Assembly: GCA_902806575.1 (NCBI GenBank)
Contig: CADCXD010000002.1
Coordinates: 868,001 to 932,000 of the forward strand
Direction of reading: 5' to 3'
From: Jackrogersella multiformis
Lineage: Eukaryota > Ascomycota > Sordariomycetes > Xylariales > Hypoxylaceae
Length of the DNA: 64,000 nt
In this document: positions 34,216 through 44,624 of the stretch, piece by piece
Numbering within the stretch: position 1 is the first letter of the stretch
Layout of the letters: each line of letters opens with the position of its first letter
Program-made: the position numbers and the translations under genes
Notes under the pieces: generated by a model
Seen by the model: only the letters and a program-made list of their open reading frames with translations
The model's database searches: none
Told to the model about the DNA's origin: nothing

Positions 34216-36615
34216 ATGCAGGATCACTCAGCCCCAAGTGGTATCCCCACTGGTCCTGCTGCCAACTCGGGAGGCAGGTATGGTCACGTTTCTAAGCCTT
34301 CCAACAGCGACACTGGTTTCTCTCATGGCGCTTTTACCTCGAACGTTTCTGGGTTTGCCGACAGGCATCCTCGCCGTGGTAACATTCCGTCGATCAACAC
34401 CCAGCAACAGCAACTGAACCCTCCTGCCCAGAACAACGGCCACGATATGACTACTCCTGGAACTGGCTTCGATATGCAGTTCACCCCCCTTCTCCCGTCC
34501 CAGTTGCTACTTGGCAGCCCTTTCCAACCCGGTACTCCCGCTGCCTTCGCCAGTCCTCAGTTCCAGAACTTGTCCGCTTTCCAGCACGGTCATCAGCAGC
34601 ACAACGGCCAGCAGCAGCATAATAACATGCCAAGTCCCATCCAGCAAACTATGTCTCCTCAGACTTACCAGTCGATTGTGTCTCCTTCGACCTATGGCGC
34701 TCCCCAGTTTTTCCAACCGCAGTCTCCAAATGGTTCCTTCAACAGCATGAACGGCCAAATGCAGATGCAGATGCAACCTCAGTCGCCTACGATGAGCCCC
34801 GGAATCGTCACGGGAACTAGCAGGACTGTTTATCTCGGCAATATCCCTCCTGATACATCGGCTGAGGAGATTTTGGGACACGTCAGAAGTGGACAAATCG
34901 AATCAGTTCGCTTACTTCCTGACAAGAATTGTGCTTTCATCTCCTTCCTCGATGCTAATGCTGCCACTCACTTCCACTCTGACGCCATTTTGAAAAAACT
35001 GTGCATTAAGGGGCAAGATATCAAGATCGGCTGGGGTAAACCGTCTCAGGTGCCTACTTCTGTCGCATTGGCTGTCCAGCAGTCCGGAGCGTCTCGAAAC
35101 GTCTACCTTGGAAACTTACCGGAAGACCTTCCCGAAGACGAGCTTCGGGAGGACCTTGTAAAGTTCGGTGCTATCGATACAATTAAGATTGTCCGAGAGA
35201 AGAACATTGCCTTCGTCCACTTCTTATCGATCGCCAATGCCATGAAGGCGGTTCAGCAATTGCCTCAGGAGCCAAAATGGCAATCGCCTCGTCGTGTGTA
35301 TTATGGCAAGGATCGCTGTGCGTATGTTTCTAAGACGCAGCAGCAAAATGCGGCTCAGTACCTGGGAATCGCTCCCGGGTACGCTCACATGTTGACAGGT
35401 CAAGATCGCGAGGTCATTTCCAGTGCTCTCGCCCAACAGTCGGTGGCAGCTGCTGCAGTCGCTACTACGGCGGGTGGCATCAACAATCTCGGTAACCGAA
35501 CCATCTATCTTGGTAATATCCACCCGGAGACCACCATAGAAGAGATTTGCAACGTTGTACGAGGAGGTCTACTTCACCATATTCGGTATATTCCCGACAA
35601 GCATATTTGTTTCGTCACCTTCATTGACCCGACAGCTGCGGCCTCTTTTTACGCATTGAGCAACTTGCAAGGTCTGATGATTCACAACCGTCGCCTGAAG
35701 ATTGGCTGGGGAAAGCACTCCGGTGCTCTTCCGCCGGCTATTGCGTTGGCCGTTAGTGGTGGCGCCTCGCGAAATGTCTACATTGGCAACCTTGATGAGA
35801 CCTGGACCGAAGAGAGGCTGAGACAAGACTTCTCGGAGTATGGCGAGATTGAACTGGTGAATACTCTTCGCGAGAAGAGCTGTGCCTTTGTCAACTTCAC
35901 CAATATTGCCAACGCCATCAAAGCTATCGAAGCAATTCGAAGCAAAGACGAGTACAAGAAGTTCAAGGTGAACTTTGGAAAGGATCGCTGTGGAAATCAG
36001 CCTAGACAGCTTCAGCAGCAGGCCCAGTCTCCCCGTGGAGAAGGTGTATCCTCACCTCCACCGGTTGGCAGTGGAAGCGGTAATTCTCCTACCAACCCAA
36101 CATCACCTCAGTCCGCCAGCAGCGCCAGCTTGTTTGCTAATGGCAACAACCCGCTGACCATGTACTTAAACCAAGTGTCCCAACAAGCCCAACAGCACCA
36201 ACATCAGCAGCAGCAGATGTTGGCTTCCCAGCAGGCGGCCCTTTTCGGCACTGCTGCGTCCTCTCCTAATGAGCTCTCGGTTGATATGCCTCAGCTGGGT
36301 TCCGGTTCCGGTCATGGGCAATCAGCAAGCATCTCTAACGGATACGCAAACGGCTCTGCCACCGGCGCCCCGACTATTGGTGGATTGCTTGCACCCGGCA
36401 ACCCTCGAGGCCAACACAATCGCGCTGTGAGTCTCCCGGTGTTTGCGCCCGGGTTCGAAAACGGAGGCAATAGCCCGGTCGGCATGGGAGGCCTTAACGA
36501 GGGAGAACGCCGAGGACACCAGTACCAGGCAAGCTACGGCGGTATGGGTTCCGGACTCGGTCTCGCCATCCAGGGCGGATTGAACGGCTGGGTTGAGGAG
36601 GAGGTGGCGAACTGA
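34216..36615 (+). CDS. MRN1: RNA-binding protein with four RRM domains, Mrn1/Nrd1 type
   Basis: This single-exon gene encodes 799 aa. The first 200 residues are low-complexity and rich in Gln, Asn, Pro and Ser. Four RNA-recognition motifs follow, each with clear RNP2 and RNP1 strands. RRM1 starts near residue 203 (TVYLGNIPP), RRM2 near 294 (NVYLGNLPED), RRM3 near 428 (TIYLGNIHPE) and RRM4 near 518 (NVYIGNLDET). Each RRM pair ends with a WGK or GKDRC element, which is the Mrn1 (S. cerevisiae) / Nrd1 (S. pombe) arrangement. The C-terminal third is again Gln/Ser/Gly-rich and ends GGLNGWVEEEVAN. Family members bind mRNA and act in post-transcriptional control of differentiation and stress granules. 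The start is the first ATG after an exceptionally long ATG-free leader. Confidence 0.9.
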   Translation: MQDHSAPSGIPTGPAANSGGRYGHVSKPSNSDTGFSHGAFTSNVSGFADRHPRRGNIPSINTQQQQLNPPAQNNGHDMTTPGTGFDMQFTPLLPSQLLLGSPFQPGTPAAFASPQFQNLSAFQHGHQQHNGQQQHNNMPSPIQQTMSPQTYQSIVSPSTYGAPQFFQPQSPNGSFNSMNGQMQMQMQPQSPTMSPGIVTGTSRTVYLGNIPPDTSAEEILGHVRSGQIESVRLLPDKNCAFISFLDANAATHFHSDAILKKLCIKGQDIKIGWGKPSQVPTSVALAVQQSGASRNVYLGNLPEDLPEDELREDLVKFGAIDTIKIVREKNIAFVHFLSIANAMKAVQQLPQEPKWQSPRRVYYGKDRCAYVSKTQQQNAAQYLGIAPGYAHMLTGQDREVISSALAQQSVAAAAVATTAGGINNLGNRTIYLGNIHPETTIEEICNVVRGGLLHHIRYIPDKHICFVTFIDPTAAASFYALSNLQGLMIHNRRLKIGWGKHSGALPPAIALAVSGGASRNVYIGNLDETWTEERLRQDFSEYGEIELVNTLREKSCAFVNFTNIANAIKAIEAIRSKDEYKKFKVNFGKDRCGNQPRQLQQQAQSPRGEGVSSPPPVGSGSGNSPTNPTSPQSASSASLFANGNNPLTMYLNQVSQQAQQHQHQQQQMLASQQAALFGTAASSPNELSVDMPQLGSGSGHGQSASISNGYANGSATGAPTIGGLLAPGNPRGQHNRAVSLPVFAPGFENGGNSPVGMGGLNEGERRGHQYQASYGGMGSGLGLAIQGGLNGWVEEEVAN

Positions 36616-37465
36616 TTTGCTAAAGCCATTCCCGAGGCGACCACTGGGCAAAGATAATATGTTGTAATTGCTGCGTTGATTTTCGGCGTTCTCTATTCAG
36701 CTTTCAATGGCTATGGTTGTCAGTTCCTGTATGATCTTTGTAAAACCTCTTGAGCAACTTTCCCGGTCGTTCGACCTACCGAGAGAAATATTTATCGAGT
36801 CTCGCCATCGAAGACGGCAATGACCAAGGCCTAATCTAAGCTGTTGGACACACGCTAGGCGGGGAATGGATGATCTCTGAAAATGGGATCTGAGGCGATG
36901 CTGATAGGAGTTTCCATCATAAGTGAGATACGAGGATAGATGGATACAGAAAGAGATGTGCTCGACAGTAATCTTGATCGTTACAGGAGTTAATGGTGGT
37001 ATATCTTTAGCTCTGCTGTCATCGCATAACATCTCGGGTCTTAGAAGTACGGTTAGGAGGGTAATAACAACAATAAAACTGCTCCCTAAGCTCTATCGTG
37101 AAACATGTGATATAAACCCGTCTTCATGCCTGAAGATCGCATATTCTCATTCATGTAAATGTCATTGTATTCTTGCTCTCTTCCCCCTTTTCCCCTCTCA
37201 GAGCACCAATGCTGAATACGTGTAACGCCCCTTTTTCTATGCACCGTTGTTCGTAAGTACTTCCTCCATCATGTAAGTATGTATGTGCAAATGGTATTTA
37301 CCTCAACTCTCTGCTCGGCTGGTAGTAGCAATAAACGCCAGCGCCCAAGCGCCCACGCTTGATTTCTCTTGAGAAACCTAGATCAGAGACGAACGCGAGT
37401 GTGCCACGGCCGAAGAGTTCTACTCGAGCACATGGCATTGCATGCTTCGCGAGCTAGATGCATGC
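36616..37465. other. Convergent spacer between MRN1 and the histidine phosphatase
   Basis: This 850-nt spacer between two gene 3' ends contains no credible gene. Open stretches in both directions are about 100 codons at most and have no motif. It should hold both 3' untranslated regions. Confidence 0.5.
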
Positions 37466-39127
37466 CTAATACCCGGCGGGCTCGGGCTTGGCTGGGAAGG
37501 CAGGGCCCTGGATGTTGGCTCTGCACTCCTGCCTCCAGTTCTGCGGGACGAACTTGTCGACGACGGCCTTGAAGGCGTCCTGCGGTTGTTGTTAGCATAT
37601 ATTTTAATGTATCGCATCCGCTCTCGTGTTCTATAGGATAGGGTATGGTCTGGTGGGATATCACTATTAGTATATGAAAGCAGAACTCACCAGCGTGCAG
37701 AAGCTCTCGTCGCCTTCGAGATGCTTGCCCGGGGCCCTGCAGCCCGGAACCGTGACGACGGCGTCGTTGTACCGTATCCGGACGTAGTAGTCCTGCAGCT
37801 TAGCTCGCTCGCTGGGCGATAGCTCCTCGCTCCGCTTGCGGCCGATGGTGCCTGGCGGCGGGCTGCCGGGCTTCGCGGAAGAGGACCAGGGCCTGAACCA
37901 GCTGGACGTGCTTTTTATTGGAGAGCTCGTCGCGTTGCCTTGCGGAGAGCCGGTGGGTTTTCGGAACATCTCGATTGCGATGTGGCTCGTATATGGCGGC
38001 CACCTGCTGTTCTCATACGCGCCCAAGCTAGCCAGCACCGCGGCGAGCGTCGTGTCGTGGCACCCGCTTAGCCCGAATCGGATCGGCGTGGCGCCCTTGC
38101 CTTCCCTCATAGCGCTACTCTCTAGCTTCCTCGCAACCTCGTACCCGCCGTCCGCCGTCGAGCGCTCGGCGCTGCCCACCATCCTGCCGACGATATCGCC
38201 CAGCAGCCCGCCGATACCTAGCGCTCGGTACTCGCGGCTCTCCTTGTACCCCGAGAACCACTCCTCGACGCCGATGCGATCGACGATCTCGCGGCCCTTC
38301 GGGTCGTAGAACTCCTTCGGCAGGCGCGTCTCGGGCCCGTGCGCCAGCGTCGAGTTGATGGTGTCCATGATGCCGCTGAGCCGCGGCCGCGAGTCGACGG
38401 CCACGCGGGGAGAGTCCTCCGGCATCCACTTGCCCCAAAGCTTGGTCAAGTACGCCATCTCGTCCGTGCCGTTCCACCGGTCGGCCGTGCGCTGCGCGAA
38501 GGCTCGGGAAAGAGCGGCGAAGCGCCGGCAGTTGCCGTCGTTCGGGAATAGGGTCTCGTCCCCCGGGGCTCGGGTGAGGATCGCCGGGGGCGGGAAGGCG
38601 GGAGCGCGCGTGTGCGCGGGATACAACCCCGTGAATGTCTCTTGCACGGAATCCAGGGCTCGCGGGATGGGCGTCGCGCGCAAGTATAAGCTGTCGGCGT
38701 CCAGCAGGACGGGGGGGAGGAAGCGCAGGCGGTCGACGTAGAGGTCTCGCAGGCGGGTGCCGAGGTCGAAGGTAGTCTCCCGGCCCTTATCCGTCAGCAT
38801 GCCCATCTCGCAGACGCCGTCCAGCTCGCCCGCGGGGCCGGCGGCCAGCACGGGCTCGTCGCTGCGGCCGAAGGTTTCGAGGCGGCGCTTCCATTCGAAG
38901 GTGGAGAATTGGTGGTGGTGGCGGTCGAGGACGGCGGATTTGAGCTGGCGCACGGCGCTGCAGTAGGGCCAGAAGGCGGGGAGCCCGGCGTTCTGGAAGC
39001 GGGCGGAGACGGGGGAGCGCTCGCCGTGGCGCAGGAGGACCTGGACGAGTTGCAATTCGAGGTTCGGGGGGTAGAGCGTTTTGAGCTCGTCGTCGGTGTA
39101 GGGGGCGCGAGGGACAAGGGTGGTCAT
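37466..39127 (-). CDS. Histidine acid phosphatase family protein, no signal peptide
   Basis: This is a branch-2 histidine phosphatase. Two exons were read on the minus strand: 39127-37691 and 37579-37466, giving 516 aa. The catalytic motif LLRHGERSP is at residues 31-39 (His34 would be the phospho-acceptor) and the second catalytic motif GCHDTTL is near 355. The second exon reads DAFKAVVDKFVPQNW and ends KPEPAGY. No N-terminal signal peptide is visible, so it is probably intracellular. This suits the lysophosphatidic acid phosphatase (ACP6)-like branch better than secreted phytases, but the substrate is not determined. A Ser/Pro/Gly-rich insert lies at about residues 385-430. Codon use is very GC-rich. 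Confidence 0.85.
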
Positions 39128-39695
39128 TGTGAAGGATTATGTGGTATGAGAGTGGGCAGAATAATTAGAGGTAGGTATGTAGGTAGGTAGGTAAGATGGA
39201 AAGATACCTGGTAAGTAGTCAGTCGCGCCGAAATACAAGCTTGACTGAAGTCAAACCTGAAGGTCATATAATATGGTAGACATAAATAAAGATTAGAAGA
39301 GAAAGTTTAATGTCTGGAATTTGTGTTGGTAAATATTTTATGCCTTTGCTATTTGTTCCTTCCTATGTAGCTCTGTCTTCAAGCTTCCAAGTTGACTTCA
39401 TGTGTGATACGAATGTAGGTAGCACCACATAGTGGGGTAGTTACAATGGATGCGTAACCTGCAATAACCTCCGATCTAATCAGAATCAGGTACCTTTTAT
39501 ACGTACCTAGGTAGTACATAAAGCTAAGTACCAAGGTACAGTGGGCTTTTCACGATCAGAGTCCATAATCGATAAGATATTAATTACCCAGTCCCATTAT
39601 TTTTCCATTCCATCATCCTCTCTACCACAAACTACCTCGAGCAGTTGTCACAGACCCTACAACACTCGTGACAACTGTTTCGATCCTCACATGTT
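39128..39695. promoter_or_regulatory. Divergent promoter region, phosphatase / PPR protein
   Basis: This 568-bp spacer lies between two start codons facing away from each other. It contains (GTAG)n-like bases at 39172-39193 and a TACCTAGGTA word near 39504. A two-codon upstream reading frame starts at 39691 and overlaps the PPR start. Confidence 0.6.
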
Positions 39696-42365
39696 ATGAA
39701 GGGCTCTAAACCCACCTGTTTACTATGTCGCCACATAGTAGCGGCCACGCGTAGCTCGCGCGCCTCCAAATGGAAATCCCAAGCAGCACCCTTCTCTACT
39801 ACAGTTGCTTCGAAAAGCGACGATAAAAGCGACGATCCGGCCTCTGCCATAACGAGTCAAGCATTTAACGAGCCTAGTACTCCGGAGGCAGAATTCAGGA
39901 GACCGGCATCTGTTGGATTCAGGAAGGTGGTAATCAATGATTCAAACAGCACTTATAAAGTCAACCCATCTCAGAAAATCCCGAGGAGGGCGTCAACCAA
40001 GGGTTCAGCTCCGGTAGACGCATTGTTCCAGCAGATTGTTCGAGAACAAATCTCGAGCAAAGATGCATCGACAGGAACCGAATCAATGAGCGCCAGTATG
40101 GGCCTGGCTATCATCAAGGCCACTGGGGAATTAGAATATATAATCGAAAGAGGGGAGCCGGTGACGGATGCCTATGCTTACCTAAAAACCAAGATATATC
40201 CTATGCTTCAGCAGCCCGGTGTCACCGTACCGTTAGTCTTCTACACGGTAGTTTCTAGGTTGATGGATAAGGTCGTTGCTGCTAAGAAAAAGGCAATCCG
40301 TTCACCTGAGCTACCGACAGTCGCCGAGATCTTCCGAGTTTACTCAGATATCGACAAGGTGAAACCTCAACAATGGTGCATGCTGGTTGGAGAGTTGGTG
40401 AATCATATCGTGAAGATAGGCCGCTCTGCTGAAAAACCAGAGCCCTCGGCGGTCGGTGACGGGCTTGCTACAGGCCACGACATGCTCGCTGATCTAGTCG
40501 AATGCTGGAAGGTCTTGTCCCTACCAAGAGTCGCGCTCGCGAATCCTGATAACGAGGTGACTGATGGCTTTTGGCTCCCGAGGTTTGATAGATACTCGTT
40601 GAAGAAATTCTCTAGCAGGGGAAACTTTCCTGCAGCTTTCAATACCCTTTTCCCCCAATATCAGCCAGATCAGCTTGGTGTCCCTGCAGCCGTTTTGGCT
40701 ATCGCCACATACGCCTTGTTACTTGATCCCGAACTGGGCAATACGATTATTCGACAGAGTGCTACACGTTTTATCTCTAAGGTAGCCTACCTCATTACAT
40801 ATGTAGCTATTCAAGACGATGTCTTAAGACGAGACATCTCGGGTAATTTCCCGGAGCTCGAAGATTATGTGATGACCCAGTGGCCCAATATAAAACAAGA
40901 CTTGAAAGAGAGAGTTGAGTCTATGTCAAAGTCTGCCGCTCACACGCAGCTTGGCCGATATTCGCCTTCCTTCTCTTTAGATGGGGTGAGCATAAATTAC
41001 TTGGGACACCGGATTCATCGGGCCTATTTGATGAATAATACAAGCGAAGTGGACAGGCTCTGGCAGAGATTCTTGGGGTCCGACACCAGTATCCCTCCGG
41101 AGAGGGTTAACCTGCTTCAACAGACTCCCGATGTCTTCGATTCCTTCATATTTACCCGAATGGCTATGAACCAACCTAATAAAGCAATAATAGTGTTACA
41201 AACTTTGCGCCAAGTTGGAATCAGGCCGACGATAAAGACATGGAACATGATGCTCGACGGTTGTAAGAAGGCTCGCAACATCAACGGCCTCAGGAACGTA
41301 TGGGCGAAAATTGCTGGGTCCGGAATGAAGCTAGATATAAGGGTATGGACCACACGCGTATCGGGGTTGATTGAATTAGGCGATATCCAAGGTGGAATCC
41401 AGGCCTTACAGGAAATGACCAAATTGTGGAATCAGAGTGTTTCGAAAAAACAAACTGATATGGCCGTCAAGCCGACCCTTGAGCCTATTAATGCCGCCCT
41501 CGTAGGTCTTATACGTCAAGGCCAAGTCTCGGCTACCAAAAGTCTACTGGCCTGGGCTGGCCGGCAGGGTTTCAACCCCGACGTCTTCACGTTCAATACT
41601 CTGCTCGGCCCCCTCCTCCGCGACGGGAACAGCGAGGGCGTACGTCATATATTGGATATGATGCAGGAAAGCGGCGTCAGCGCGGACGGAGCGACGTTCA
41701 CCCTCATCCTCGACACGGTGCTCTCCAATGCCCCTCCGGACGACCCGGATGAGCTAGCCAAGACAGTGGCGAGAGTGTTCGAGGACATGAAGGCGGCCGG
41801 GCTAAGAGCGAACATGCAGACCTACGGCAAGATGATCTACAGCCTACTCCGCTCTGGCGACCGTGCCAAGCACGCCGTCAAAGCCGTGCTCGTGCATCTG
41901 TGGAGCCACGGCCACGAGCTATCGCCACACATCTACACAATGCTAGTGGAGCACTACTTCGCGCAGGACCCGCCCGACCTCGACGCCGTCGACTCACTGC
42001 TGCAGCGCCGCTGGCTGGTGCACGACGACGACATGGACGCCGCCTTCTACGACAGCGTCATCAAGGGGTACTCCATAGTAGGCCAGCCCGAAAAAGCGCT
42101 CGAGATTTACCACAGGATCGAGGACGCCGGCGTCCCCGTCATGCTGGCCACGCGCATGGAGATGCTGCGCGCGCTGCTCCGCAGGGAGCTGACGGACGAC
42201 GCGAGGGACCTGGTTGCGAACACGAAGAAGATCTTCGAGAAACTGCACCGCAAGGCCGACGACGGGACCGAGAAAGCCGTGTTCTGGAGCCACCCGTTCT
42301 GGCGCCTGGCTTCCGAGCACGGGATCTTCGAGCAGGATGGCGACGGTGGACATACTGCTTCTTAG
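39696..42365 (+). CDS. Pentatricopeptide-repeat protein, probably mitochondrial
   Basis: This single-exon gene encodes 889 aa. The N-terminus is basic and free of acidic residues for about 40 residues (CRHIVAATRSSRASKWK), as in a mitochondrial targeting sequence. PPR helical pairs are visible from about residue 490 (KAIIVLQTLRQVGIRPTIKTW) through 626 (NPDVFTFNTLLGPLLRDG) and 699 (AAGLRANMQTYGKMI). They end near 776-812 (AAFYDSVIKGYSIVGQPEKAL). PPR proteins bind organellar RNA and act in its processing, stability or translation. It could correspond to a known fungal mitochondrial PPR factor such as a Pet309/Cya5-type protein, but I cannot decide this by eye. The 3' part is much more GC-rich than the 5' part. 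Confidence 0.87.
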   Translation: MKGSKPTCLLCRHIVAATRSSRASKWKSQAAPFSTTVASKSDDKSDDPASAITSQAFNEPSTPEAEFRRPASVGFRKVVINDSNSTYKVNPSQKIPRRASTKGSAPVDALFQQIVREQISSKDASTGTESMSASMGLAIIKATGELEYIIERGEPVTDAYAYLKTKIYPMLQQPGVTVPLVFYTVVSRLMDKVVAAKKKAIRSPELPTVAEIFRVYSDIDKVKPQQWCMLVGELVNHIVKIGRSAEKPEPSAVGDGLATGHDMLADLVECWKVLSLPRVALANPDNEVTDGFWLPRFDRYSLKKFSSRGNFPAAFNTLFPQYQPDQLGVPAAVLAIATYALLLDPELGNTIIRQSATRFISKVAYLITYVAIQDDVLRRDISGNFPELEDYVMTQWPNIKQDLKERVESMSKSAAHTQLGRYSPSFSLDGVSINYLGHRIHRAYLMNNTSEVDRLWQRFLGSDTSIPPERVNLLQQTPDVFDSFIFTRMAMNQPNKAIIVLQTLRQVGIRPTIKTWNMMLDGCKKARNINGLRNVWAKIAGSGMKLDIRVWTTRVSGLIELGDIQGGIQALQEMTKLWNQSVSKKQTDMAVKPTLEPINAALVGLIRQGQVSATKSLLAWAGRQGFNPDVFTFNTLLGPLLRDGNSEGVRHILDMMQESGVSADGATFTLILDTVLSNAPPDDPDELAKTVARVFEDMKAAGLRANMQTYGKMIYSLLRSGDRAKHAVKAVLVHLWSHGHELSPHIYTMLVEHYFAQDPPDLDAVDSLLQRRWLVHDDDMDAAFYDSVIKGYSIVGQPEKALEIYHRIEDAGVPVMLATRMEMLRALLRRELTDDARDLVANTKKIFEKLHRKADDGTEKAVFWSHPFWRLASEHGIFEQDGDGGHTAS

Positions 42366-42376
42366 GAATATGACAG

Positions 42377-42396
42377 GCGGCGGCGGCGGCGGCGGA
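42377..42396. repeat. GGC trinucleotide run
   Basis: Nearly seven units of GGC begin 11 bp after the PPR stop codon, so they lie in the 3' untranslated region of that gene. The remaining 330 bp to MIS12 hold no gene and one TACCTAGGTA-type cluster at about 42627-42648. Confidence 0.9.
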
Positions 42397-42726
42397 TGGG
42401 CATCTAGCTGTCTTGTACATATTGTATACATACATACCAATCAATGTGTGACTTATATAAATGGGCAGGCATCTAGGACAGGGGCATCACGAAACTCGGT
42501 CAGAAATCATGTAGAATATGAACCGCGAACGAGCCCACGATTAACTTTAATTGCAACTGCACGATGTATGACAGATAGAAATCCTCGAAACTCCAATGTG
42601 AACCCCAAACTCCTTTCCTTTCCTCGGGTAGGTACCTAGGTAGGTAGGTCCTTAAGCAGCAGCAGCCCAGCCAACAAACGCGTGCGCGCGCACGCATACA
42701 CAAGCGACAATATGGTTCTCTCATCG

Positions 42727-44094
42727 TCATGACTCGTCCATCCGAGTATCGCTATCATCACCACGCCGCGCCGACGACGCCGTCGACGGTCCCGGAGCGG
42801 AACCGCCCTCCGCAGGCCCGCCGCCCAAGAGAGTGACGACGGCCTCTATGCCGCCGACCTCGTCCCCGGCCAGGCCGCGGCCCTCGCCCTGCCACTCGCC
42901 GTCGCGCACCTCGCCGTGCCGCCCCAGCTCCAGGCCCTCGACGTTCTCCAGGTACCGCCTCGTGGCGCCCTCGACGTACTCCAGCCTCTCGCGCCGCCAG
43001 CTCTTGCTCCGGTCCTTACCGGCGCCGTCGCCCTCCCCGTCGACGTCCATGGCGTCGGGCTTGCCGGAGGCGCCGCCCGGGGGCGGGAACAGGTCGGGCG
43101 CGAGGTTGCGCAGGGAGGTCGAGAGCGCGCGCAGGGCCTGCATCTGCGACAGCGTGAAGGCGGTCGTCGTGCTGAGGGGGGACTCGGAGCCGCCGTCCGT
43201 GAGGGAGCCCTTGTCGTGCAGGAAGGCGAAGGGGCTTTTTTGCCGGGGAGGCGGCTGCGGCTGCGGCTGCCCTTGTTGCGACTGGGGGGAGGGCTTCTCG
43301 GTCTTGACTTCGGACTCGGAGACCCCGACGAGGCTCTGCAGCTCGGCGAGCACCTTCTCGTTGCGCGCGCGCTCGGCAGTCAGCAGGGCGTTGAGGCGCA
43401 TGCTCTCGCGCAGCTTGCGCCGGAGGTGGTTGATCGTGTCGAGCGTCGGCGTGTCTGCTTCCTAAGTTAGCGAGTCGTGCTCACTGCCCAGTCCCCTATC
43501 CCACTCCACTCCAGTCCACCCCGTCTATCCTGTCCGCGTATATACATACTTGTAGAATCAGAAGTAGTAGCAGACGAGAAGTCCAAGCCCTCGTAGTGCG
43601 ACAGGCGCATCCAAGTGCGCACGTCGGGCGGGCGCACGCACAGGATGTTGCGCAGGACGTAGATCTCGAACTTGTCGAAGTTGCGGTCGATGCTGGCGCA
43701 CAGCAGGGTCTCGAGCTGGTGGGTGCCGGACTCGATCTCGTTCTTGGCCGCCTCGGCCGGGTCTAATTGCTGCTGCTGCTTCTGCCCATTTCCGTTGCCT
43801 CGGGAGGAGGAGGAGGCTTTGGGAAGTTTGAAGCCGAGGGTCGCGGGGGGCGCGTTGAGGAGGCCTTGCTCTACGCTGTTGAGGGCGCGCTCGGCGAGGA
43901 TGTTTATGCTGTTGATGATGTCGTCGATTAGACTCTGTATGGACATCACAGGCGCAAGGGTTAGTATAATAGATCGGGGTTCGTCTCGTTGGTAAGGTAT
44001 GTATCATAGATAGATAGATATAAATACTGACAACTGGGGGATATCCGAAGTGCTCAGTTAAAAGCTCGGTATCTGAGTTTGTAAAAGTCGTCAT
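42727..44094 (-). CDS. MTW1: Kinetochore protein Mis12/Mtw1
   Basis: This is a subunit of the Mis12 (MIND) complex, which links centromeric chromatin to microtubule-binding kinetochore proteins. Three exons were read on the minus strand: 44094-44032, 43934-43550 and 43454-42727, giving 391 aa. The first intron splits the signature, which after joining reads LLTEHFGYPPV-SLIDDIINSINI. Exon 2 contains the conserved helix IDRNFDKFEIYVLRNIL. Exon 3 begins TPTLDTINHLRRKLRESMRLN and forms a coiled coil. The C-terminal half has Pro/Gln- and Gly/Asp-rich low complexity. The acceptor of intron 2 is taken at GCAG (43455-43458) because the nearer TTAG would break the frame. Codon use is very GC-rich. It is divergent from the proline-rich protein. 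Confidence 0.9.
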
Positions 44095-44624
44095 GATGAA
44101 GGCATATTAGGCTTCATTGTCCTATATGGTGCGATGGTGCCGTCGTCGTTGTCGTCGTAAAAGCGTCGAATTTAATTCGGTAGGTGATTTATTAATAGCG
44201 ACACGCGACGCGATTGTTGAACTTGGATGGATGGATGGATGGATGTATCGATAAGCCTTGAAAGTCAATATTTGGGTTGTTGGTGGTGGGGTCTATGGTT
44301 CCACAGCTGGAAGCATGCAGAGTCCAGACGCCCAGATTGAGACGGAAGGATCCGGGCAGTTGCCGGGCTGAAATTAAATGAGGCGCGCAAGCTGTGGCTC
44401 AGCATATTGATAGTTCCAAATTCTAATTCAAGGTTTACGTCATAATGGATCTCTTTAGGACCCTCCTGTATCTTAGTACATCCGTACCTACACCTTAATT
44501 CCGAATCGTCCATACTAACAAACATGTCGAACTATCGTGACTACTACAACTTCCACCTACTCCGAAACGGAAATGTATACATTTATCCTCTAGCACACTT
44601 CGTAGGGAGCAGGAATACACCAGG
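44095..44624. promoter_or_regulatory. Divergent promoter region, MIS12 / proline-rich protein
   Basis: This 530-bp spacer lies between two start codons facing away from each other. It includes a (GGAT)5 run at 44225-44244. No gene is visible inside. Confidence 0.6.
44225..44244. repeat. GGAT tetranucleotide run, five copies
   Basis: Five perfect GGAT units lie about 130 bp upstream of the MIS12 start codon. Confidence 0.9.

Noticed and set aside
37836..39190. Plus-strand frames of 70-157 codons opposite the histidine phosphatase
   Set aside because: They mirror the GC-rich minus-strand gene and show no domain.
43467..43549. Read-through of MIS12 exon 2 to a stop at 43467, or a 23-nt intron ending at TTAG
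   Set aside because: The family sequence resumes in exon 3 only if the 95-nt intron is removed; 23 nt is too short for splicing.
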